From Gnetum montanum (lineage: Eukaryota; Streptophyta; Gnetopsida; Gnetales; Gnetaceae), in NCBI GenBank assembly GCA_015680685.1, contig MNCI01003675.1, positions 35,755 to 91,109 of the forward strand: DNA of 55,355 nt. The letters are read 5' to 3'. Every line of letters begins with the position of its first letter. Within the stretch, counting starts at the first letter, position 1. Positions 11,332-20,975 of this stretch are shown piece by piece. The position numbers were made by a program, and so were the translations under genes. Below the pieces are notes generated by a model. It had not been told where the DNA came from. It saw only the letters and a list, made by a program, of their open reading frames with translations, and made no database searches.

Positions 11332-12095
11332 AACATTTTCTAAGTGTCCAACGTAAGAACTTGTCAGCGTGTGTATAAAATTTTCTAAGTGTAAAACTGC
11401 AGCGTGAGCAAAAAAGTTTCATTGTGTAAAATTGCAGCGTGAGCAAAAAATTTTTAAAGTGTAAAACTGCAGCGTGAGCAAAAAATTTTCTAAGTGTGAA
11501 ATTGCAGTGTTAGCAAAAACTTTTCTAAGTGTAAAATTGCAGCATGAGCAAACAATTTTCTAAGTGTAAAACTGCAGCATGTGCAAAAAAGTTTCTAAGT
11601 GTAAAACTACAGCGTGAGTAAACTGCAGCATGAGCAAATAATTTTCTAAGTTTAGAACTGCAGCGTGAGCAAAAAATTTTCTAAGTGTAAAACTGCAGTG
11701 TGAGCAAACTGCAGCATGAGCAAAAAATTTTCTAAGTGTAAAACTGCAGCGTGAGCAAAAATTTTTTTAAGTATAAAACTACAGCGTGAGCAAACGATAG
11801 CATGAGTAAACTACAGTGTGAGTAAACTGTAGTGTGAGCAAACTGCAGTGTGAGCAAAAAATTTTCTAAGTGTAAAATTGTAGTGTGAACAAAAAAAATT
11901 TTAAAGTGTAAAATTGCAGCATGAGCAAAAAAATTTTCTAAGTGTAAAACTGCAGTGTGAGCAAAAAATTTTCTAAGTGTAAAACTGCAATGTGAGCAAA
12001 GACTTTTTAAGTGTAAAACTATAGCGTGAGCAAAAAATTTTCTAAGTGTAAAACTGCAGCATGAGCAAAAAATTTTCGAAGTGTAAAACTGCAGT
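11332..12095. repeat. Tandem array, roughly 35-bp unit, about 20 copies, in element C leader
   Basis: The unit is 'aagtgtaaaactgcagcgtg' followed by 'agcaaaaaattttct', repeated from 11332 to 12095 with point changes and a few shortened units (for example near 11620-11640, 11700-11720 and 11790-11850). It has no spacers of unique sequence, so it is not a CRISPR array. It lies between the 5' LTR (C3) and gag, in the untranslated leader. The minus-strand frame across it (11732-12148) is only the repeat translated. Confidence 0.93.
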
Positions 12096-12254
12096 AAACT
12101 GGGTACAGCGTCTAAAGCTAAGGCACAGTGTCTGGACGTTGGGAACAAGGCAGAGTAGGAATGTTGACACTGACAGCAACGTGTGAACGTTGGATCTGGG
12201 ATGCTAAGAAGTGAATGTAATAGAGAAAGGGCCCTCTTTTTAGCACCATTTTAC

Positions 12255-12975
12255 TGTACCGTTCGAAATCATTGGTGAGAGGCTGGAATGAAAAGACACC
12301 GAGAGATCTACAAATGAAACAGTAAGACCTTGCCTTTGCCCAAGGGTCTGCTGGAAAAATAACGAAGGCAGAGTACCTTGAATGGTCTGCATTCGGATCA
12401 AATAAGGACTTCCCCAAATGTACACAATCACGGTACGTTGGATTATATGTAAACGAATGCAAAATGGAACGTAAACGAACGAAAACGAATGTAAACTGTT
12501 TAAACAATGGATGATGAAAACAGGAGAACACCAATGAAAAGTAACCCCAATGTCACCAATTGAAAACACCTCATTTAAGGCCCAAATCTTGATTTTCTAG
12601 AGGCTGGGACTTGCTAGGGATCTTGATGAAGGTCATGGGGGGTCCCTGTGCTTGATTTTGGTATGTTTTGACTCGGTTTCAGGGTTCCAAAAGTTGGTGA
12701 TGCTGAGCCTTACGCTAAGCAGCGTTTGAAAATTTAGCCAAAGTATACTTAGCCAAAATTAAGCATTTTGAGCCTGAAACTTTTGATTCTGGATGCCAGA
12801 AGTTGGTGCAGTCACCTGTGGGCCTTGGGGGGGACCTTGCCTATTGTATCATGAACCATTGGGGGCTGTTTCGGAGGCCTCCAAGTTTGGTCATGCTGTA
12901 CTCATTCTTGGGCAGCTACATGACCTAGCTTGAATCTTGTTTGAAAGTGCTAGGCCAAAATTTTGTGGTGTTTCA
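12255..12975 (-). repeat. LTR C3 (5' LTR of element C), internally deleted
   Basis: A 721-bp LTR with the same ends as C1 and C2. It jumps near 12535 from sequence matching C1 about 2485 to sequence matching C1 about 3541, so roughly 1.06 kb of the LTR is missing. The deletion removes the CAGCGT-rich stretch and one copy of the roughly 190-bp block. It is flanked on the right by the target duplication ACATC. Confidence 0.9.
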
Positions 12976-12980
12976 ACATC

Positions 12981-13307
12981 CTAGTCACCTTGCCTTAGGA
13001 ATTTTAACTTCATAATGATTTCTTTCCTTTGATGAGACTGTTTAAATTTTCTTTTCAACCTACATTTCATTAGATCCCAATCTTTGATAGGTTGACTATT
13101 TTGTCTTTTATAACCATGAGACTCCTTTTCTCATTAAGTAGAAGCTATACCTTCTAATCTAGATTCAAAAATAGGTAACCTTAACTTATTTGGTACTTCT
13201 TCCAATTGGAAATACTTCTCAAGTACCTTCAACCAACTTGCAAAAGCATTAATGCCATCTACATCATTAAAAGTCTTCAATTCTACATACGAAGTCTTGC
13301 AGCATCT
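12981..13307 (-). pseudogene. Element D gag fragment, copy 1
   Basis: Minus-strand frame (13134-13325) with the gag-type segment CKTSYVELKTFNDVDGINAF followed by ASWLKVLEKYF. The 'F.G.....WL..LEKYF' pattern is typical of the capsid of chromovirus-like gypsy elements. It is the continuation of 1427-2205, separated by element C, and matches 31137-31470 closely. Similarity to that copy stops abruptly at about 13307, marking a rearrangement junction with the ORF1-like region that follows. Confidence 0.75.
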
Positions 13308-15501
13308 CGGACCGTTTGGCCACAATAGAATCTATTTGGTCCTTTGTCATCTGTATTTCCTTTCCAATTACTCCCTATACATGACCACCTAATCACAGAA
13401 GTGCTCCTTGAGGTGCTCATGCTTTTTGGCCTCGTTCTGCCACATGCTTATTTCAATGGCCAACTTTTGTCAGATAGTGCATACCTCGTCCATAGAGAGG
13501 GTTTGATTTTCTCGGGTGAGGCAACTCATGTCATGGTTGACCCGTACTAGCTACTCTCTTAGCTAGTGGACACTTTCTTCTAATAAATTCTTTTGCTACT
13601 CAATGATGGTCAACTTATTATTTACTATAGTTAACTACTTATTTTCTTCTTGTAGGGTGGTAAGGGCCTTGAGATGCGCTTGGATTCATGCTTCTACAGC
13701 AGAAGCATCCCATACTACCTGCTCTCTTTCCTATGCTAGGTTTTTATTCTCTTCTATCATCTAAGCCAATTGCTTAGTTTGGAAAGCCTCCATTATCTTA
13801 GGTGGGATCGATGAAGATGGATTCTGCCTTTCCGCCCTTAAGGTTGCGAGCTCTTGATGAAGCCTTTGGGCTTCTGCTTTTGCATGCTTGACCCTGTGCT
13901 TGACGATGACAAGTTTTCCTTTAGTTGAAATCAGTGGGGATGTTGAACAAGGAGGTCATTACCTACCCTATCTGTAGTAGTTTGTCCAACACATTCTCAT
14001 TTTCAGCTAGAGTCATGGTGGGACCAGCCAATGCTTGTGCATCTTGTGTGCCTGTGAGATCCGTTGGTGGTACAATAGGGATGTTAAAGGATTCTTTAAT
14101 GTGGTCCTTGATAATGTCTACTACACCGGCCACATCCTGGTGTTGCATGACTATAACTGTAGCCCCTTCACCAGTTTTGAGCAATACTTGATATGATGTA
14201 GCATTCCTAGAGATTTTTTGTGACCACTGGGCCTCTCATCTAGATTGGAGTGAAACTTGTCTTGTGGCAGGATCAGTAGACACCATGGGCTAGACTACAT
14301 CATCAAGAACTTGAAAGAGGCTTGACTCATTGGGTGTTCCCTAGCTCATGAGGTCTGAGATCCACCAGAGATGACTAAGTGTAGGCCTATAATCACAAAT
14401 TGGCAACTATTGTTGAGGTGGTTCAGATGGCGGCAGTGGTTGTTTAGACTATAGTATGTGGCTAGGTCCTGCTTCTTGTTGCTACTTGGCCTGTGCCAAC
14501 TGGTGCCTGAGTTATTTGATTTGTTGCTCTAGTTGGGTGATGTATCCCTGCTCTAGTTGCTGCTCTTCCTCTTCAAGATTTTTTCTCAGAGGCGCTGGTT
14601 TGAGCAGTTCTACAAAAGAAGCATTTTGAGCTTTGCGGGATACATCATTGGTATAACCAAGGATTCTAGCATGTTGACATAGTTCTCAGATTAGATAGGG
14701 GACCAACAAAGTGAGCTTCCCCATCTTCGCCTCTTTGAATTGCCGCTCGATCTCCATGAAGTATAGTTGAGAAATGTTGGCTTGAAATTTTTCCATTAAC
14801 ACAACACATCCCCTAGTTGCATAGGTGGATAGAAGATTAAGCCCCTTTGTTGGGAACAAATGATATGTCCCAATTTTGAAATAGGTACATTGTTCCAGGC
14901 TTACTCCATTGTATGACTTATTCTTATTGTCAAAAGCATGTTTCAACCATAGCTTCTAGCTCTCCAAATCATGTTGAGTTGATAGAACTGGCAATCACAC
15001 TCCAACATTTGGCAAATTTAGGGCTTCAATGATTGCCTTGATAGAATAAGAGACTGTGACTCCACCAATTCTTACAGTGGTACCTTCTTCTGTATCATGC
15101 CAAAAAGAATAAGTCTTCCCAAGGTACCATTCTACATTTTTAGATAAAATTGGCCAAAATGGAGACGCTTACAACTGTGTCCTCATTGACTGAGGGGCGA
15201 ACTCCATGAATGACTTGAAGTTCATTTCAATGATGATTGAGGTCAAAGTGGGATGTGCTTGAATGGCAGTAAGGCATTCTGGTGACAATGTGAGTTATTG
15301 TCCTTACACTTGAGGTGTTGCCTCTACCTGCATAGATTGAGCTTTGGCAAGGACTTCTGCAGGGGCTTCTTGATGGATGCTGAATGACTATGCCTCATGC
15401 TCAATTAGTAGCCCTTGCTGGCTAGTTCGACCTTGGTTTTCCCAAGGGCATTTGCTCAATCCTTGTGATGGATCACCTTGGGTTGCTCGTTTAGGGGCCA
15501 T
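13308..15501 (-). pseudogene. ORF1-like retroelement protein, about 730 codons, broken
   Basis: A minus-strand reading path starts at an ATG at 15501 (MAPKRATQGDPSQG) and can be followed through many stops to about 13310. Between 15080 and 15010 it contains TVRIGGVTVSYSIKAIIEAL followed by NLP, which resembles the conserved block of the plant family annotated 'putative plant transposon protein', often found as an extra ORF in Tat/Ogre-like elements. A glutamine-rich, probably coiled-coil segment follows (about 14600-14500). An open stretch covers 14686-14946 and another 13963-14184. The element it belongs to is incomplete. The family call is by recollection of the motif only. Confidence 0.45.
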
Positions 15502-15829
15502 CTACAATTACACAAAACATTAGGTTACTAAGGGATCCTTGTATTGATCATGTTACTCATCTATACCCTAGTCAACTTTTAGTGTACATTATAGCCATGT
15601 TAGATTGTAGAGTTAAGGCCTTACTTACTTTTTTTTTCCAAATGGTCTATAAGATAGTTAAGGCATTTAGGAATATGTAAAAAGTATCTTTGGCATGGTG
15701 GGCAATGTTTATCTACTAATTTAGCTTTGATTTTACTTAGTGTATTCATTGTTTACCCTCAGAATACCTTTTAGGCGATAACGATTTTTGAAGAAGAAAT
15801 GTGACATTAGGTGAACACAACAACACCCC
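15502..15829. other. Leader of ORF1-like region; nothing else seen
   Basis: This is the stretch upstream of the 15501 start on the minus strand, up to the assembly gap. It includes a T-run at 15632-15640. No primer binding site or LTR end was recognised. A 5' LTR may have been lost in the gap. Confidence 0.3.
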
Positions 15830-16023
15830 NNNNNNNNNNNNNNNNNNNNNNNNNNNNNNNNNNNNNNNNNNNNNNNNNNNNNNNNNNNNNNNNNNNNNNN
15901 NNNNNNNNNNNNNNNNNNNNNNNNNNNNNNNNNNNNNNNNNNNNNNNNNNNNNNNNNNNNNNNNNNNNNNNNNNNNNNNNNNNNNNNNNNNNNNNNNNNN
16001 NNNNNNNNNNNNNNNNNNNNNNN
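15830..16023. other. Assembly gap (194 N)
   Basis: A run of N. Sequence to the left is the ORF1 leader; sequence to the right is the GATATC-rich end of an LTR. The true gap size is unknown, and a whole LTR could be missing. Apparent open frames across it are artefacts. Confidence 0.99.
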
Positions 16024-16079
16024 GGAGCCCCTCTGATATCGGATCCCCGATATCGGAGTGCCTAGAAAAATGCTCAACC
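16024..16079 (-). mobile_element. Probable LTR U3 terminus bordering the gap (3' LTR of element B)
   Basis: Two GATATC palindromes (16035, 16049) in a context resembling the U3 end of LTR B1 (ggatcc, gatatc and gagcc words in similar order), finishing in CAACCA at 16079. This would be the start, in element orientation, of the 3' LTR of element B. The rest is hidden by the gap. No clear polypurine tract adjoins it, so the boundary is tentative. Confidence 0.45.
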
Positions 16080-17462
16080 AACAATTTGAGAAAGGGAGAA
16101 TAATTTGAGGGTAGGAATAGAAAAGTTGGAGGTACTAAAACATAAGAAACCTGGGAATCTTGTCATGATAACATTAGGGAAAGGAATAATACACAAAAGT
16201 GAAGAGGGTATATACTTAGGGAAAGGTGGAATGATAGCCATTAAGGCATAATGGAAGGTGCATGAATTGGGTGGTATTGAAAAACAAGTAAAAGGTAGAA
16301 GAGTTACACAAGTAGGTCCTCCCCAAGGTAGGTGCATGCCCATGATGCCGTTGCATAACTATGCCAGAAGATGTACATAGGCACCTAAGGCATTAAATGC
16401 AACTGATACTTGTCACACAACATCATACAAAAAAAAAACACCACCATCAGTAGAGAATTATGACTATGTATGTCCAAGTCATAAATGGAAACATAGTGAA
16501 CAGTGAGGTGAGGAATGGAAAGCATGGTGGAAAGAGAGAACATAGAATGGACTCCCAATATGGAGGTCATATGAAGCCCCATGTGTGTTTAGTGGTTAAG
16601 ATGACTTAACAACAACCATCCCAAATCCAAACCAAAAACCCCTACATCCAGTGACCTTGCATCAACACACTTGACCAATCCATCCTCTTAGGCAACATGG
16701 GTGTTCTCATAGATCAACCACCATCCCACCAAAAAGAAGAAAAAAGTAATAGGAAGTGCAGAAGGACCTTAGTTAGTGGAAACCTTTAGGCAATGGTACA
16801 TGTCTTCTAGTTCCATAACCAGTGCTTGTAGTCCATACTCCATTATTTCGTCTAAGGGGTTTGCTTTGAATTCCCACAAGTTTTCTCTCTCTCCTTTTTT
16901 TTATTTTTCTTTTTTTTTCTTTCTTCTTCTTCTTTTTGAATGGGAACCACACCATGCAAAGACTTATTTGATGGGTTGAACTTCTTGGTGGTGTTCGGTG
17001 GTGGAATGGTGGAAAACTTATGACAACATCCATGTGTTTAAGAGAATAAACCAGTACAAGTGTATCAAATCCCCTTGAAGTCACACACTTTTCAATTCCT
17101 TTGAATCCTTCTTCAGGGTGGAGGATACCAAGCCACAGATTCATTATAGTTTGATTAGAAAAAAGGGGCTCCATCCTTCCAAAATAGAGGGAAACCATAG
17201 AATTAAGCGGATGGATGGATGACGTGGACTCACCATTCACACAATTAAACATTTATGATAGAAACAACATAGAAACAAATCCCCACCCTTAGTGGACCAA
17301 CGTAAAGCTCACTTATTAATCAAAAACATTTAGGAATGGTAAACAAAATAAATCAAAACAAAACAAAAACAAAAATAACAAGAAAAAAAATGAAAATAAA
17401 ATAAAATAAAGTAAAACAAAAGAAAAGGGAGGATTAGTTCGTAGTTAGAAAGGAAGATAGCC
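16080..17462 (-). mobile_element. Element B 3' tail (non-coding)
   Basis: No domain is recognisable. Much of it matches the tail of element A: for example 16590-16880 parallels 22005-22300, sharing 'tgcatcaacacacttgacca' and the block 'aaaggaccttagtta', and 16316 on parallels about 21740 on. A pyrimidine-rich tract at 16885-16940 and an A-rich tract at 17337-17425 are low complexity. The shared tail identifies B and A as members of one family even though their LTR subtypes differ. Confidence 0.65.
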
Positions 17463-19608
17463 CTAAGGATTAGGCATTGGAATACGATACGAACTAGCAA
17501 AAAGGTCCATGCATTGTGGATACGTGGTATAGGACATGCTTCTTGGTGGTGTCACACACATGGAATAAGGGTTGGATCGGTATTCCGGTGTGGAAGATGG
17601 GGTAGCTTGAAACATTCCTGGTGTCCAACTGAGGTCATGACAACTCGATGGCATGCATGGATTTTGTTGTCTCGGCATAAAATTGGAATCCATCGTAGTA
17701 GTCAAAAATAGAAGTAGAGACAATAGGTGACTTTGGTGTATGTACAAAAGGAGGTAGATCCAAAGGAAGGGACACATCACTAGGTTGCCCTTACGTAGGA
17801 GTAGTAGATACAGTGGGTGATGCTTGGCCTTTACGTTTTTTAGTGCAAATCATCTTGAAGAAGGGATGTTTGTGTGGCCGTAAAGGGTTTCCATATGATT
17901 CATCATTGGTATGCATAATTGCTACACAAGTAGCTACTTATGGCTGTAAAGGATGTTGTGCTGAACCATTTGGAATGGGTGATGATGTGTTAAGGGGGAA
18001 AATATGAGAGCTTGGAAAAAATGACGAAGGATACATGGCATGCGGTGGTGATAACATGGGAGATGGCACCTCACGATGGTGTTTTGGTGAGTGGTACGCG
18101 TGTGGTGAAGAAGAAGAAGATGAGTGGAAACTTGTCGGTGAAACAGGCTATTGAACGTAGTACTCATATGAGTACAAATGGTGAGATGGCTACCAAGTGG
18201 GTGATTGTCTCTCCCAAAACTGTGGTGGTTGTCACTGCGATTGAGGTTGATCATAAGGCTGAGGATGGTTCCTACCCACGTGGTTATAGGATGGACCATA
18301 ACCACATGGATGGAAAGGTATTCTTCTAGGCTTGTGCTGGTGTAAGAACTTTAGATTTAGCACAAAAGTCTAATTCTCTTGTAGATGTGACAATATTAGG
18401 CATTGACCCTTTGGATGATCATAAAGGCAAAGGTTACATTCCTCATTCATGTTTGTAGTGAAGCTATCTTCCTTGTTGTCAATAGCAGTATGTTTGTTTT
18501 GTTGGCCTTTGATCTCATGTGTTTTGTGATTAGTTTCTTTATGTTGAGATTCTTCATTGAGATTGTGTTGTGCCACACTCACTTTAGTAGGCTTGGCGTA
18601 TGATGAAGCACTATCCTAAAGCCATGTAGACATCCGATTCAACCTTGCATGGAATTCATCAATCAGTTGTTGTATTGGCAAGGGATGTTGGGACATCTCC
18701 CTATGAAAAGTTGCCTTATCCTAGTCAGTGATCATTTTTGTTACAACCATTGATTCCTATTGGTGGTTTTTCAAACTTTGTTGTTTACACAACTTCCCTT
18801 CTTCTTTAGCAACTCATTAAATTAGCCTTAAAATTTGATTGCCTTCTAATTTGTGTAATTGGCCCTTAGCATATGTTCCAAGGGTCTCTCACATTTGAGT
18901 CTGATGCCCATCTATGATGTGGTGAAGTTGTTCTTCCTGGGAGAAGCCATGTCTTGGACATTTATGCAATAAAGAGTAATAATGGTCTAGGGCCAAATCC
19001 AAGGGCTCATATTCTATTTGTTGCCATTCCTGGATCTGTTTCCGTAACTGGGACACTCTAGCGTAAGTTTAGTACTTATCATTGAACAATTCTAACATCA
19101 TGGATCAATGCTTAATAGAATTAGGTTTCAATGATTGATACCACATGATAGCTTGATCGAAGAGTGTTTAGGGGAAGAGTTTTAACTTCTACCACATGTT
19201 GTCAATGTTCTGTAAGGCACATGCATCATGGAAGGCTTTCAAATACTATTATGGATCAGAATTATAGCCTTCTCTAAACCTAGGGATACATTCCATTTTG
19301 ATTTGTTTGATATGACTATCCTGTTGATGCTTTTTGGGGATTCTACCAACCTCCTGAATGTTCGCTAAACTTCAAGTCGATAACAAGGGTTCACTTTCTC
19401 TATCAGACATCTCCATATATGGATGCTGAGTTGCATGAGTTTGATAACCCTATAGGCAGTTGTGATGATGATATGAGCATTGCGTTCTTTGGTGTTTGTC
19501 ATCACGTCTAGGATGATCACTCCATTTCATGTCACTATATATAACATTGGTTCGCCAATGAATAGTTTCACCATCGAATAAATCACTAATGTCATGTGTA
19601 CAAGACAT
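17463..19608 (-). pseudogene. Element B gag (only coding region of B), decayed
   Basis: The minus-strand frame starts at the ATG at 19608 (MSCTHDISDLFDG). It runs through a histidine-rich N-terminus, a capsid-like part (YLKAFHDACALQNIDNMW; MMLELFNDKY; LRKQIQEW) and a knuckle at about 18400-18438, CNLC-LYD-H-PKGQ-C, with CX2CX3HX4C spacing. It ends with a proline/tyrosine-rich tail to 17463. The same order and motifs are in element A gag (27060-29039). Several stops interrupt it. Protease, reverse transcriptase and integrase are absent between gag and the tail, although A has them there, so B is a gag-only (TR-GAG-like) or pol-deleted element. Confidence 0.75.
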
Positions 19609-19705
19609 GGAGATGCGTGTGTGACTTGTTACTCCTTGTTAAAAGATAGAGCGTGGAAATGCCTACAACGAAGTTGTATGATATAACTATCTTAGATAAT
19701 TAGCA

Positions 19706-19727
19706 CCATCCTTAGCAATGGTGCTAA
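19706..19727 (-). other. Degenerate primer binding site of element B (tRNA-Asp type)
   Basis: On the minus strand, directly after the LTR end, the sequence reads TTAGCACCATTGCTAAGGAT. This aligns with the tRNA-Asp-complementary site used by Athila/Tat elements (TGGCGCCGTTGCCGGGGA), mainly with G-to-A changes. It identifies 19728-20176 as the 5' LTR of B. Confidence 0.65.
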
Positions 19728-20176
19728 TGATGAGCGGCGAGATACCCCTATGCCCTACCATATGAATACGAGCGCATACGCGTGATCTGGTCAAACTCCA
19801 TGGATGGGCTAATCATGAGTTCTAAGATAGTTATTGTGCTTCATTGTTTGTTATCTTTCCACGTTGAACTAGTGGAAGCTTTGTCATGTATGGTTTAGTC
19901 TGAAGTGAGGTGTATGATTTAATGTTTTAACGCTACTCCTACTATGGAACAATAATAAAGAGTTGATTAACTAAGGGTATGAAATAAATCCTATATTTAA
20001 CCTAAGGCGATGAGTATCTGAACCCAATTGTCCATATGCACCTTGGGCTTCACATAGTTTCCATTGGGATTACCAAATGCTAATCGCTACTAGGTTACCA
20101 GACAATACGCTTATGTGTTTGTAATTGGTCATACTCATTCCGCTTAATGATGAGGAACGTAAATAACATTAATTGG
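19728..20176 (-). repeat. LTR B2, left part (split by element A)
   Basis: Starts TGATGAGCGGCGAG and matches the solo LTR 615-1421 (subtype I). It breaks off at the ATTGG target duplication (20172-20176), where element A is inserted. It resumes at 29994. Confidence 0.93.
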
Positions 20177-20975
20177 TGATAAGCGGTGAGGTACCCCTAT
20201 GATCAACTATATGAATATGACCATTACACATGATTTAGTCACCCTCTAAGGACTAAGTGCTTATGCGCCTTCATAGAACAAGGGTGGGTTAGGCGATCGT
20301 TGTCTTCCCAAGCTTACTTGAATGGCACAATTGTATGGTTAAGTAAACTTGAGGTATATGATTTTTATGCTTTTTATGTTTATGTCCTAGTGTTAAAAGG
20401 GAGAAGTGAAATAATTAAATAACTAATTTAATTTAACTAATCTGCTAGGTTTTAACTAGTCCTAACACCAGCATCCGTTCCCACTCTCCGTACACATCCT
20501 GAACTAGTGTAACACTACTGGGATTACCAAACGCTAGTTGTTACTAGGTTACCAAGTGTTCTATGTATGCTCGAAGTGGTTGTACTAAGTGTTCTACGTA
20601 TGAATCAGTAAACGCAACATCAATTAACTAATGAAAGTATTAAATAACTATAAATAACATTAAATGCAATAAATAAGCTATTCTAAATGCTACAAGGTTT
20701 ATCACAAAGTTCATCTTTATTTCTAGACACAAGGTGTACTCAGGTACACAATGCTCGAATAAAGATCCATTCACTTTATGACTCCTACTGCGGGCACTCA
20801 GAAATAATTCTAACTTTGGAAAGGGAAAACTGTAAGAGTTCAAGTAAGGAATTAAGAAAACTAATGCCAAAACCAAGTGCACCTACCTCTTATTTATAGG
20901 CAATAAGAAATGTTCCAATATCGGATGTCCAATAGCGCAGACACGATATCGCAGTCCCAATATTACGGTTAATCA
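20177..20975 (-). repeat. Element A left LTR (3' LTR)
   Basis: A 799-bp LTR, subtype II. On the plus strand it starts TGATAAGCGGTGAGG (changed from TGATGAGCGGCGAGG) and ends GGTTAATCA. The minus-strand TATA box CTATAAATAAG is at 20889-20899, with a GATATC palindrome at 20945 upstream. The U3 end is noticeably more diverged from the other LTR than the rest. Confidence 0.93.

Larger units (their letters stand above)
2211..12975 (-). mobile_element. Element C: composite three-LTR gypsy element, pol lost
   Basis: The 10.77-kb insertion is bounded by TGTACC...GTTTCA (TG...CA) and flanked by ACATT (2206-2210) and ACATC (12976-12980). The intact site TTGACATCCTAG in the second D copy supports ACATC as the target with one later change. 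It contains three LTRs (2211-3984, 6319-8090, 12255-12975), all in the same orientation, separated by two different internal segments. The right internal segment carries gag and protease on the minus strand. The left one carries a 3'-type tail ending in a polypurine tract. No reverse transcriptase, RNase H or integrase is visible. Unequal recombination between related elements would explain the layout. Confidence 0.85.

Noticed and set aside
11732-12148. A 138-codon minus-strand frame rich in repeated FTLRKFFAH-like peptides
   Set aside because: It is the translation of the 35-bp tandem array; the period of 35 is not a multiple of three, and the frame has no start-proximal signals.
15733-16103. 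Several open frames on both strands spanning the N block
   Set aside because: They are open only because the 194 N cannot create stops. Flanking codons show no shared protein.
16776-18603. Plus-strand frames in the element B gag/tail region (for example 17514-17711 and 18012-18329)
   Set aside because: They are antisense to a gag frame with a recognisable zinc knuckle and match nothing known.
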